From Actinomycetes bacterium (GTDB lineage: Bacteria > Actinomycetota > Acidimicrobiia > Spongiisociales > UBA5794): a DNA stretch of 6,044 bases. Every line of letters starts with the position of its first letter. The first letter of the stretch is position 1. The notes under the pieces are model-generated. The model made no database searches. It was given only the letters and a program-made list of their open reading frames with translations, and had not been told where the DNA came from. The DNA lies in NCBI GenBank assembly GCA_023336855.1, contig JAMBLK010000208.1, forward strand, positions 1 through 6,044. The letters are read 5' to 3'. Shown here in pieces: positions 1 to 5,641 of this stretch. A program made the position numbers and the translations under genes.

Positions 1-80
1 GTAGATCAGTAGATCAGTAGATCAGTAGATCAGTAGATCAGTAGATCAGTAGATCAGTAGATCAGTAGATCAGTAGATCA
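1..80. repeat. Tandem array of ten 8-bp units (GTAGATCA)
   Basis: The first 80 bases are ten uninterrupted, identical copies of GTAGATCA. The array begins at window base 1, so it may extend further left. The match breaks after base 81, where the terminator-like hairpin begins. Each unit contains one GATC. Because 8 is not a multiple of 3, TAG on the plus strand and TGA on the minus strand fall in every frame within 24 bases, so the array cannot be coding on either strand. It lies beyond the 3' end of gltA. Perfect identity suggests recent slippage expansion (a VNTR) or an assembly artefact; the sequence alone cannot tell which. Confidence 0.95.
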
Positions 81-81
81 G

Positions 82-117
82 AGGAAGGGGCCGGTCCGCA
101 TGGACCGGCCCCTTCCT
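82..117 (-). terminator. Strong hairpin, probable gltA terminator without U-tract
   Basis: Bases 82-97 and 102-117 are perfect reverse complements, giving a 16-bp, mostly G:C stem with a 4-base loop (GCAT). It starts 36 bases after the gltA stop codon, reading on the minus strand. Neither side has a run of T: the minus-strand transcript would continue with CTGATCTAC from the repeat array, and the plus side continues with ATTCG. U-less hairpins are commonly predicted as terminators in high-G+C actinobacteria. The symmetric stem could also act on transcripts entering from the left. The structure is seen directly; the terminator role is inferred from position. Confidence 0.75.
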
Positions 118-152
118 ATTCGATACTCAGCACGTCGTCGGAGGCGACCTGA

Positions 153-1448
153 CTACCTGTCTTCGATCGGCACGTACGTCTTGTCGATGTCGCCAACGTA
201 GATCTGGCGTGGACGCATGATTCGGGTGTCCGGATCCTCCGTCATCTCCTTCCACTGGGCCATCCAGCCGGGGAGTCGGCCGATGGCGAACATCACGGTG
301 AACATCCTGGTGGGGATGTTCAGAGCCCTGAAGATGAGACCGCTGTAGAAGTCGACATTCGGGAAGAGCTTGCGCTCGATGAAGTAGTCGTCTTCCAATG
401 CGGTTTGCTCGAGCTCCTTGGCGATGTCGAAGAGCGGGTCCGTGATTCCAACGGCGTCGAGTACTTCGTCCGCATAGGCGCGGAGCACCCTCGCTCGCGG
501 GTCGTAGTTCTTGTAGACCCGGTGACCGAATCCCATGAGCCGGAACGAATCGTTCGGATCCTTTGCCCGGGCGATCATGGATGTCGCCGTCGCGTCGGGA
601 TCGTCAACGATGTTCTGCAGCATCTCGATGACGCGCTGATTGGCGCCACCGTGGAGGGGACCCCACAGCGCGTCGATGCCGGCCGAAACCGAGGCGAACA
701 GGTTCGCCTGGCTTGATCCGACGCCACGTACGGTGGCCGTCGAGCAGTTCTGCTCATGATCGGCATGGAGAACGAGCAGCACGTTCAGCGCTTTGGCGAT
801 CGCCGGATCGATGGAGGACTCTTCAACGGCCGGTATGTGGAACATCATGTGGATGAAGTTCTCGACGTAGCCGAGGGAGTTCTTCGGATAGGTGTACGGC
901 ATCCCGATTGACTTCTTATAGGACCAAGCCGCGATCGTCGGCATCTTCGCCATGAGACGAAGCGCGCTCTCGTGGAACGACGCTTCATCGGTCGGATCGA
1001 GGAACTCCTCGTAGAAGGTTGAGCTCGCTGTCGTGGCCGACGACAGGATCGCCATCGGGTGGGCACTCCTCGGGAAGGCGTCGAAGAAGCGCTTCATCTC
1101 CTCATTGATGAGCGTGTGATTCCGCACCGAGTCTTTCCATACCGAGAGCTCGGCTTCATTTGGAAGCTTCTTGAACAACAGCAGGTAGGCCACTTCGAGG
1201 AACGTTGCATTCGCTGCAAGATCTTCGATTGCGTACCCGCGGTGCTGCAGAATGCCTGCGCCGCCGTCGATGTAGGTGATCGTGGACTTCGCCCCGGCGG
1301 TGTTCGCGAACCCAGGGTCATAGGTGACGTCACCCGTGGTACCACGGAGCTTGGAGATGTCGAGACCCCTGTTTCCGATGGTGGGTTCGTGGATCTGGAG
1401 TTCGTGCTCGGTCCCGTCGAGCCTCAGTTGGGCATGGCGATCGACCAT
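153..1448 (-). CDS. gltA: Citrate synthase (type II, GltA)
   Basis: A 431-aa protein that condenses oxaloacetate and acetyl-CoA to citrate and CoA, the entry step of the TCA cycle, in the cytoplasm. The catalytic residues are all visible: His266 in LWGPLHGGAN, His309 in GFGHRVYKNYDPRA and Asp366 in NVDFYSG, matching the His-His-Asp triad of E. coli GltA. The block HADHEQNCST (about 228-237) is also typical. Length and motifs fit the long, usually hexameric type II enzymes (E. coli about 427 aa) rather than short methylcitrate synthases, though substrate preference is not proven. The ATG start has a GAAGGA Shine-Dalgarno (complement of 1458-1463) nine bases upstream; the stop is TAG. The gene stands alone, divergent from the pgsA operon, and ends before a strong hairpin. 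No truncation or missing key residue is seen. Confidence 0.97.
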   Translation of the reverse strand: MVDRHAQLRLDGTEHELQIHEPTIGNRGLDISKLRGTTGDVTYDPGFANTAGAKSTITYIDGGAGILQHRGYAIEDLAANATFLEVAYLLLFKKLPNEAELSVWKDSVRNHTLINEEMKRFFDAFPRSAHPMAILSSATTASSTFYEEFLDPTDEASFHESALRLMAKMPTIAAWSYKKSIGMPYTYPKNSLGYVENFIHMMFHIPAVEESSIDPAIAKALNVLLVLHADHEQNCSTATVRGVGSSQANLFASVSAGIDALWGPLHGGANQRVIEMLQNIVDDPDATATSMIARAKDPNDSFRLMGFGHRVYKNYDPRARVLRAYADEVLDAVGITDPLFDIAKELEQTALEDDYFIERKLFPNVDFYSGLIFRALNIPTRMFTVMFAIGRLPGWMAQWKEMTEDPDTRIMRPRQIYVGDIDKTYVPIEDR

Positions 1449-1491
1449 GGCATCACATCCTTCGCGTAGCGGCGCATCGGCTGACCGTCGA

Positions 1492-1509
1492 TGTCATATG
1501 ATCATGACA
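1492..1509. promoter_or_regulatory. 18-bp dyad, candidate operator in the divergent promoter region
   Basis: TGTCAT (1492-1497) and ATGACA (1504-1509) form a perfect 6-bp inverted repeat around a 6-base spacer, ATGATC. It sits in the most AT-rich part of the spacer between gltA and pgsA. It overlaps promoter-like -10 hexamers on both strands: TATGAC for gltA (complement of 1493-1498) and TATGAT (1497-1502) on the plus strand. No convincing -35 box stands at 16-18 bp from either. The shape resembles sites of dimeric regulators, for example CRP/FNR-type, but the half-sites do not match one family well. A 6-bp dyad can arise by chance in a spacer of this size. Confidence 0.35.
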
Positions 1510-1521
1510 GTGTATCGAGTG

Positions 1522-1549
1522 TGGACTGCGCCGAATCGTGTGGTACCTT
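1522..1549 (+). promoter_or_regulatory. Candidate promoter for the pgsA-patA-pimA operon
   Basis: TGGACT (1522-1527; 4 of 6 matches to TTGACA) and TACCTT (1544-1549; 3 of 6 to TATAAT) are separated by 16 bases. A TGG directly before the -10 gives an extended -10-like context. Transcription would start near 1555, leaving a short leader that contains the GAAAGG ribosome site (1560-1565). This is a weak consensus match typical of high-G+C genomes. TATGAT at 1497-1502 is an alternative -10 with a better hexamer but no good -35. Confidence 0.3.
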
Positions 1550-1571
1550 CGCCACTGTCGAAAGGCCCTAG

Positions 1572-2159
1572 ATGATCGATCTCAAAGCCAGGAAGAAGGT
1601 TGCACCCATTCTGCAGCCGATCGCGCGCGGTCTCGCGAAGATCGGTGTGACGCCCATGATGGTGACGATTCTCGGCCTCGCCATCACGATCGGTGGTGCC
1701 GCCATGATCGCGAATGGGTTGCTGTGGCAGGGGGGTTTCGTTGCCGGCTTCGGGGTGCTTCTCGATGCCCTCGATGGGCCGCTGGCCAGGCTCAAGGGCA
1801 CGGCATCGGACCGTGGCGCGTTCATAGACACGATGTCCGATCGGTTCGGAGAGATCGCATTCTGGATCGGTCTCGGTGTGTATCTCCGCGACGATCCGGT
1901 GGCTCTGATCCTTGTTCTCGTTGCGCTGGCGTTCTCGCTGCTCGTGCCCTATGTTCGGGCGAAGGCCGAGTCCTGGGGCGCTGAGGGCCGCGGTGGCTGG
2001 ATGGGCCGCGCTGAACGCATGCTGCTCGCCATATGGGGCACCATCCTGGCCGGATTCGGTCTCGCGGTGCTCATCCCGATGCTCTGGATCTTCGTCGTCC
2101 TGACCGGTCTGACCGTGCTACAGCGGATCCGCAAGACCTGGCAGCAGCTCCCGGGGTGA
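1572..2159 (+). CDS. pgsA: CDP-alcohol phosphatidyltransferase, probable phosphatidylinositol-phosphate synthase
   Basis: A 195-aa integral membrane enzyme with the complete CDP-alcohol phosphotransferase signature at residues 65-90: Asp65, Asp68, Gly69, Ala72, Arg73, then eight residues to Gly82, Asp86 and Asp90. The aspartates bind the divalent metals and the CDP-lipid. Several hydrophobic stretches (about 30-52, 53-64, 93-105, 109-127 and 150-182) fit a multi-span topology. The family joins CDP-diacylglycerol to an alcohol. Position directly before patA and pimA, as for mycobacterial pgsA1, suggests the acceptor is inositol 1-phosphate, giving PI-phosphate for PIM synthesis. The segment PYVRAKAE...GRAERM (126-150) also looks like that subgroup, but phosphatidylglycerophosphate synthase is not strictly excluded. 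The ATG has a GAAAGG site six bases upstream, and an in-frame TAG immediately before it rules out a longer start. Its stop overlaps the next gene's GTG. Confidence 0.9.
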   Translation: MIDLKARKKVAPILQPIARGLAKIGVTPMMVTILGLAITIGGAAMIANGLLWQGGFVAGFGVLLDALDGPLARLKGTASDRGAFIDTMSDRFGEIAFWIGLGVYLRDDPVALILVLVALAFSLLVPYVRAKAESWGAEGRGGWMGRAERMLLAIWGTILAGFGLAVLIPMLWIFVVLTGLTVLQRIRKTWQQLPG

Positions 2160-3055
2160 AGGGTCTTCCGGGCTATCTGCTCTACCGGGTCCTGTCCGGT
2201 CTCTTCGGGCTTTTGCCCGCTCCGGCTGTGAGCGCCACCGGGCGTGGCCTCGGAATGGGACTCTCGTATGTTGCGGGGAAGAAGATGGGCCTTCTGCGAC
2301 GGCACATGCGCCGCGTGATGGGGCCAGAACCCAGCGAAGACGAGATCACTGCCGCCGGGCGCGCCATGTTCGCCTCATACGGACGCTACTGGGCAGAGGT
2401 GTTTTGGTTCCGGCCGAGACGCAAAGATCAGGTCATTCGCGGGACACGCGTGACGGGTCTCGATGACGTCTTCGAGGCCAAGGGCCAGGGGAGAGGGATC
2501 ATCTTCGTCGTTCCTCACATGGGGAACTGGGAAGTCGCCGGATCGCTCGCCGAGACGCTCGACTTGCACGTGCTCTCCGTCGCAGAAGACCTTCCAAACC
2601 ACCGGATCACCGACTGGTTCGTGAAGACGCGAGCGGCATACGGCATCGAGATCATCGTCGCGGGCAGGGGCTCCACAACGACGTCGCTGGTGAGAGCGCT
2701 CAAGAACGCGCAGGTCGTCGCACTCGTCGCCGATCGCGACGTCACCGGACGCGGCATCGAGGTCGAGTTCTTCGGCGAGAAGACCACAATGCCGGCGGGA
2801 CCGGTGTCGCTGGCGCTTATGACCGGGGCCGCCATCTTCCCGATCGGATCGCAATTCGACGGCGCCGGGCACTACTTTCCATGCCAGCCGGAGGTTCCGA
2901 TTCCGGAAGCCGATGATCGATCGGAGCGCATTCGGCTCGGCACCCAGGCGATTGCCCACGCGTACGAGAAACTCATCCGTGAGAAACCGACCGACTGGCA
3001 CCTCTTCTCGCCGAATTGGCCATCCGACCGGGTGGCTGAGGACGCCGAAGGATGA
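2156..3055 (+). CDS. patA: PatA-like phosphatidylinositol mannoside acyltransferase (LpxL/HtrB family)
   Basis: With the GTG start at 2156 this is a 299-aa lysophospholipid acyltransferase of the LpxL/HtrB family. The HX4(D/E) motif is His121...Glu126 in VPHMGNWEVAG. It is followed by LVADRD (190-195), the FFGEKTTMPAGP segment (about 205-216) and a C-terminal DWHLFSPNWP (280-289), all in family order. In mycobacteria the enzyme at this locus transfers an acyl chain from acyl-CoA to the mannose of PIM1/PIM2 on the cytoplasmic face of the membrane; that role is inferred here from context. The frame is open upstream to an ATG at 2033, but that extension is a His/Arg/Asp-rich out-of-frame reading of pgsA, so GTG 2156 is preferred. 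No clear Shine-Dalgarno is seen, and the GTGA overlap suggests coupling to pgsA translation. The motif ends in Glu rather than Asp; both occur in the superfamily. Confidence 0.88.
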   Translation: MKGLPGYLLYRVLSGLFGLLPAPAVSATGRGLGMGLSYVAGKKMGLLRRHMRRVMGPEPSEDEITAAGRAMFASYGRYWAEVFWFRPRRKDQVIRGTRVTGLDDVFEAKGQGRGIIFVVPHMGNWEVAGSLAETLDLHVLSVAEDLPNHRITDWFVKTRAAYGIEIIVAGRGSTTTSLVRALKNAQVVALVADRDVTGRGIEVEFFGEKTTMPAGPVSLALMTGAAIFPIGSQFDGAGHYFPCQPEVPIPEADDRSERIRLGTQAIAHAYEKLIREKPTDWHLFSPNWPSDRVAEDAEG

Positions 3056-4089
3056 AGATCGGGCTCGTCTCCCCATACGACCTCGGTCGACCGGGTGGTG
3101 TCCAGGATCAGGTAATTCGCCTCGCCGGATGGCTGAGCGACGCCGGCCACGAGCCGCGAATCGTCGGACCGGGAATCGAAGGACCCGACGGTGCGATTCT
3201 TCTCGGGCCTACCACCGTCATACCAGCGAATCGGGCGGAGACGCCGATTCGGCTCGATCCGCGAGTCGGCCGCGAACTCACGGTGGCGCTTTTCGATGTC
3301 GATGTCATCCATGTCCACGAGCCGCTGATGCCGGCGGTCTCACCTGCAGCGCTGCGGGTCGAAGGGCCGGCGAAGGTCGCGACCTTTCATGCCGATCCGC
3401 CTCGATGGGTACGTCGTCTGTACCGCCACGGACGGAGTGGTGTACGTCTCGCCGTTCGGAATGCCGCTGTCATCACGGCGGTGAGTCCGATCGCTGGGAG
3501 TTCGATCGATGGTGTCGTCGAGTACCGGATCGTCCCCAACGGGATCGACGTCTCCCGGTACAAGACGGGCCCGAAGATTCCCGGAAAGGTTGCCTTCCTC
3601 GGTCGTGATGACGAGCGGAAAGGATTGCCGGTCCTCCTCGAAGCATGGCCAACCGTGCGAGAGGCTGTTCCGGACGCGGCACTGAGCGTTCTCGGCGCCT
3701 CGCGCGATCAACCGATCGAAGGCGTCGAGTTCTTCGGTTGGGTGGGCGATGAGACAAAGGAGAACGAACTCAGCAGCGCGTCCGTGTTCTGCGCTCCCAA
3801 CCTCGGAGGAGAGAGCTTCGGCATCATCCTGGCCGAAGCGATGGCCTCTGGGTGTGCGATCGTGGCGTCGACGATCCCCGCATTCGTGCACGTGGCCGGT
3901 AGGGCTGCGAGGTTCGTGGCGCCTGGAAATTCGGATGAACTGGCCCGACAGATCATCGAACTCCTCCTCGCTCCTACGACGGCAGGCGTGCTCGGAGCGG
4001 CCGCCGTAGATCAGGTTCAGCGCTTCGATGGATCGTCGGTCGCCTCCGAGTATGTCGCTGCATATGAGGACGCGATCGCCCGTCGCTGA
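3052..4089 (+). CDS. pimA: PimA-like phosphatidylinositol alpha-mannosyltransferase (GT4 family)
   Basis: A 345-aa GT-B fold glycosyltransferase of family GT4, expected to transfer mannose from GDP-mannose to phosphatidylinositol, making PIM1 at the inner face of the membrane. Visible features are the N-terminal glycine loop PGGVQ (14-18), HVHEPLMP (87-94), catalytic-type His113 in TFHADPP, the nucleotide-sugar-binding GRDDERKG (184-191, with Arg185 and Lys190) and the EX7E motif Glu254-Glu262 in GGESFGIILAEAMASG. It is somewhat shorter than mycobacterial PimA (about 375-385 aa). The ATG overlaps the patA stop as ATGA; GAGGA at 3038-3042 lies nine bases upstream. The acceptor assignment rests on the pgsA-patA-pimA order; GT4 enzymes with other acceptors share these motifs. 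It closes the first gene block, and a 72-bp spacer follows. Confidence 0.87.
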   Translation: MKIGLVSPYDLGRPGGVQDQVIRLAGWLSDAGHEPRIVGPGIEGPDGAILLGPTTVIPANRAETPIRLDPRVGRELTVALFDVDVIHVHEPLMPAVSPAALRVEGPAKVATFHADPPRWVRRLYRHGRSGVRLAVRNAAVITAVSPIAGSSIDGVVEYRIVPNGIDVSRYKTGPKIPGKVAFLGRDDERKGLPVLLEAWPTVREAVPDAALSVLGASRDQPIEGVEFFGWVGDETKENELSSASVFCAPNLGGESFGIILAEAMASGCAIVASTIPAFVHVAGRAARFVAPGNSDELARQIIELLLAPTTAGVLGAAAVDQVQRFDGSSVASEYVAAYEDAIARR

Positions 4090-4099
4090 CGCTCTCGGG

Positions 4100-4130
4100 C
4101 TACCGGTTCTACGGGGTCACCCGTCGGTAG
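4100..4130 (+). terminator. Bulged hairpin between pimA and pdxS, possible weak terminator or attenuator
   Basis: CTACCG (4100-4105) pairs with CGGTAG (4125-4130), and ACGGG (4111-4115) pairs with CCCGT (4120-4124) around a GTCA loop. This makes an 11-bp stem with one 5-base bulge (GTTCT, 4106-4110) on the left side. It begins 10 bases after the pimA stop codon. The following ACTTGACC is a poor U-tract. It could partly terminate the pimA transcript or lower pdxS readthrough. The pairing is visible; the function is inferred. Confidence 0.4.
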
Positions 4131-4133
4131 ACT
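4128..4133 (+). promoter_or_regulatory. Candidate -10 element for pdxS-pdxT-yebC
   Basis: TAGACT matches TATAAT at 4 of 6 positions and would start transcription about 20 bases before the pdxS GTG. No acceptable -35 hexamer stands 16-18 bases upstream, which is common for actinobacterial housekeeping promoters but makes the call weak. It overlaps the right arm of the hairpin at 4100-4130. The spacer to pimA makes a separate or additional promoter plausible. Confidence 0.25.
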
Positions 4134-4149
4134 TGACCAGAAGGACACC

Positions 4150-4156
4150 GAGGAGA
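4150..4156 (+). promoter_or_regulatory. Ribosome binding site deciding the GTG start of pdxS
   Basis: GAGGAGA is a strong Shine-Dalgarno; its AGGAG core (4151-4155) ends six bases before GTG 4162. This supports the GTG start, as does the N-terminal sequence, which leads straight into the conserved RVKRGLAEMLKGGVIMDVV block. Confidence 0.8.
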
Positions 4157-4161
4157 GCACC

Positions 4162-5052
4162 GTGGATACTACGACCGAGCACGGCACCGATCGCGTGAAG
4201 CGAGGGTTGGCCGAGATGCTGAAGGGCGGCGTCATCATGGACGTCGTCAATGCCGACCAAGCGAAGATCGCTGAGGAAGCCGGCGCCGTCGCCGTGATGG
4301 CGCTCGAACGCGTCCCCGCGGACATTCGGGCGCTCGGTGGTGTGGCTCGCATGGCAGACCCGGCGAAGGTGACAGAGATCATCAACGCCGTGTCGATTCC
4401 GGTAATGGCAAAGGCACGCATCGGTCACTTCGTCGAAGCTCGCGTCCTCGAATCTCTCGGTGTCGACTACATCGACGAATCAGAGGTTCTGACACCCGTC
4501 GACGAATTCCACGTTGACAAGCGATCTTTCACCGTTCCGTTCGTCAACGGGGCGAAGGATCTCGGCGAGGCACTCCGCCGTATCGGCGAGGGCGCGGCGA
4601 TGATCCGCACGAAGGGCGAACCCGGAACCGGCAACGTTGTGGAAGCCGTGCGTCACATGCGCCTCATGAACACGCAGATCGGTTGGCTCACCACACTCGG
4701 ACCGGATCAGCTGATGAACGCTGCGAAGGAGTTGAGGGCCCCGATCGAGGTCGTGAAAGAGGTCGCAGCGTCGGGGAAGTTGCCCGTCGTGAACTTCGCA
4801 GCCGGCGGCATCGCGACGCCGTCCGATGCGGCGTTGATGATGCAACTCGGCTGCGACGGCATATTCGTGGGATCCGGCGTCTTCAAGTCCGGTGACCCCG
4901 ACGTTCGTGCCCGGGCGATCGTCGAAGCCACGACGTTCTACAAGGATGCAGCGAAGATCGCTTCGGTGTCGGCCGGCCTCGGTGAGGCAATGGTCGGCAT
5001 CAACGTCGACACGATGCCCGCATCAGAGCGGATGCAGGACCGGGGCGACTGA
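4162..5052 (+). CDS. pdxS: Pyridoxal 5'-phosphate synthase subunit PdxS
   Basis: A 296-aa (beta/alpha)8-barrel synthase that builds pyridoxal 5'-phosphate from ribose 5-phosphate, glyceraldehyde 3-phosphate and ammonia delivered by PdxT; family members assemble as a dodecamer in the cytoplasm. Active-site residues are present: Asp27 in GVIMDVV, Lys84 in VMAKARIGH (forms the substrate imine) and Lys151 in IRTKGEPGTG (second lysine). The family signature LPVVNFAAGGIATPSDAALMM begins at residue 207. The spacing between the two lysines is one residue shorter than in B. subtilis, explained by a single-residue deletion in the VDEFHVDK loop. Length is normal (about 290-300 aa). The GTG start has a strong GAGGAG site. 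Only one base (5053) separates its TGA from pdxT. Confidence 0.98.
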   Translation: MDTTTEHGTDRVKRGLAEMLKGGVIMDVVNADQAKIAEEAGAVAVMALERVPADIRALGGVARMADPAKVTEIINAVSIPVMAKARIGHFVEARVLESLGVDYIDESEVLTPVDEFHVDKRSFTVPFVNGAKDLGEALRRIGEGAAMIRTKGEPGTGNVVEAVRHMRLMNTQIGWLTTLGPDQLMNAAKELRAPIEVVKEVAASGKLPVVNFAAGGIATPSDAALMMQLGCDGIFVGSGVFKSGDPDVRARAIVEATTFYKDAAKIASVSAGLGEAMVGINVDTMPASERMQDRGD

Positions 5053-5053
5053 C

Positions 5054-5641
5054 GTGAAGGTCGGTGCCCTTGCCCTCCAGGGGGACTTCCGGGAACATCT
5101 CGCGGTCGTTTCGCGCTTGGGCCACGACGGCGTCGAGGTCAGGACGGCTGACGAAGTCGCTGGTGTCGATGCACTGATCATCCCGGGAGGCGAATCCACA
5201 ACGATCGGTCGCCTCGCGACCATCTACGGGCTGATGGATCCGATTCGCGACCGCATCGCCGGCGGCATGCCGGTGTTCGGAACGTGCGCCGGCATGATCT
5301 TCCTCGCCTCCGGGACGACCGGCGCCGATCAACCTCAACTTGGAGTGCTCGATGTGATCGTGGAACGGAACGCGTTCGGTCGACAGGTTGAGTCGTTCGA
5401 GGCTGATCTTCGAATCACCGGTCTCTCCAACCCTATGCGAGCGGTCTTCATCCGAGCGCCATGGATCGAGAAGGTGGGCGCCGATGTCGAGGTCCTTGCG
5501 ACGGTGGAAGCCCCGGATGGGGGAGGAGAACATGCGGTTGTGGTACGACAGGACCGTATCCTTGCGGCGTCTTTCCACCCTGAGTTGACGGCCGACGACC
5601 GTCTCCACACCATGCTGATCGATCTCGCCGAGGAGCGCTGA
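5054..5641 (+). CDS. pdxT: Pyridoxal 5'-phosphate synthase glutaminase subunit PdxT
   Basis: A 195-aa class I glutamine amidotransferase that hydrolyses glutamine and channels ammonia to PdxS. The triad is visible: Cys78 in FGTCAGMIF, His175 and Glu177 in SFHPEL. PGGEST (44-49) forms the oxyanion region, and the PdxT-specific NAFGRQVESFE (106-116) is intact. The start is GTG 5054, giving MKVGALALQGDFREH, the usual N-terminus of the family. The frame is open upstream to 4892, but that stretch is an Arg/Ser-rich shadow of pdxS. No strong Shine-Dalgarno is seen; the one-base gap to pdxS suggests translational coupling, which suits a fixed-ratio complex. The stop shares one base with the yebC start (TGATG). 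Confidence 0.97.
   Translation: MKVGALALQGDFREHLAVVSRLGHDGVEVRTADEVAGVDALIIPGGESTTIGRLATIYGLMDPIRDRIAGGMPVFGTCAGMIFLASGTTGADQPQLGVLDVIVERNAFGRQVESFEADLRITGLSNPMRAVFIRAPWIEKVGADVEVLATVEAPDGGGEHAVVVRQDRILAASFHPELTADDRLHTMLIDLAEER

Noticed and set aside
1..80. CRISPR array or iteron-type replication origin
   Set aside because: Units are 8 bp with no spacers, so this is not CRISPR. There is no rep gene or DnaA-box cluster nearby, and the neighbours are core chromosomal genes.
1059..1469. Plus-strand open frame of 136 codons antisense to the gltA 5' part
   Set aside because: No ribosome site or domain; gltA is unambiguous on the other strand.
1449..1571. Small RNA or leader peptide in the divergent spacer
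   Set aside because: No stable hairpin with a T-run and no short frame with a ribosome site stands out; the spacer is explained by two promoters and leaders.
2033..2155. N-terminal extension of the PatA-like protein to an ATG at 2033
   Set aside because: It overlaps the pgsA coding frame for 123 bases and reads as a His/Arg/Asp-rich sequence unlike the family. GTG 2156 gives the normal length and a GTGA junction.
2375..3076. Minus-strand open frame of 233 codons antisense to the PatA-like gene
   Set aside because: No recognisable domain and an Arg/Asp-rich composition typical of a reverse-frame shadow in G+C-rich DNA. The opposite strand carries a clear family match.
4090..4161. Riboswitch controlling pdxS
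   Set aside because: Only 72 bases with one simple bulged hairpin; no multi-helix conserved core of a known class is visible.
4892..5053. N-terminal extension of PdxT to an ATG at 4892
   Set aside because: It lies inside pdxS and is Arg/Ser-rich. The family N-terminus begins exactly at GTG 5054.
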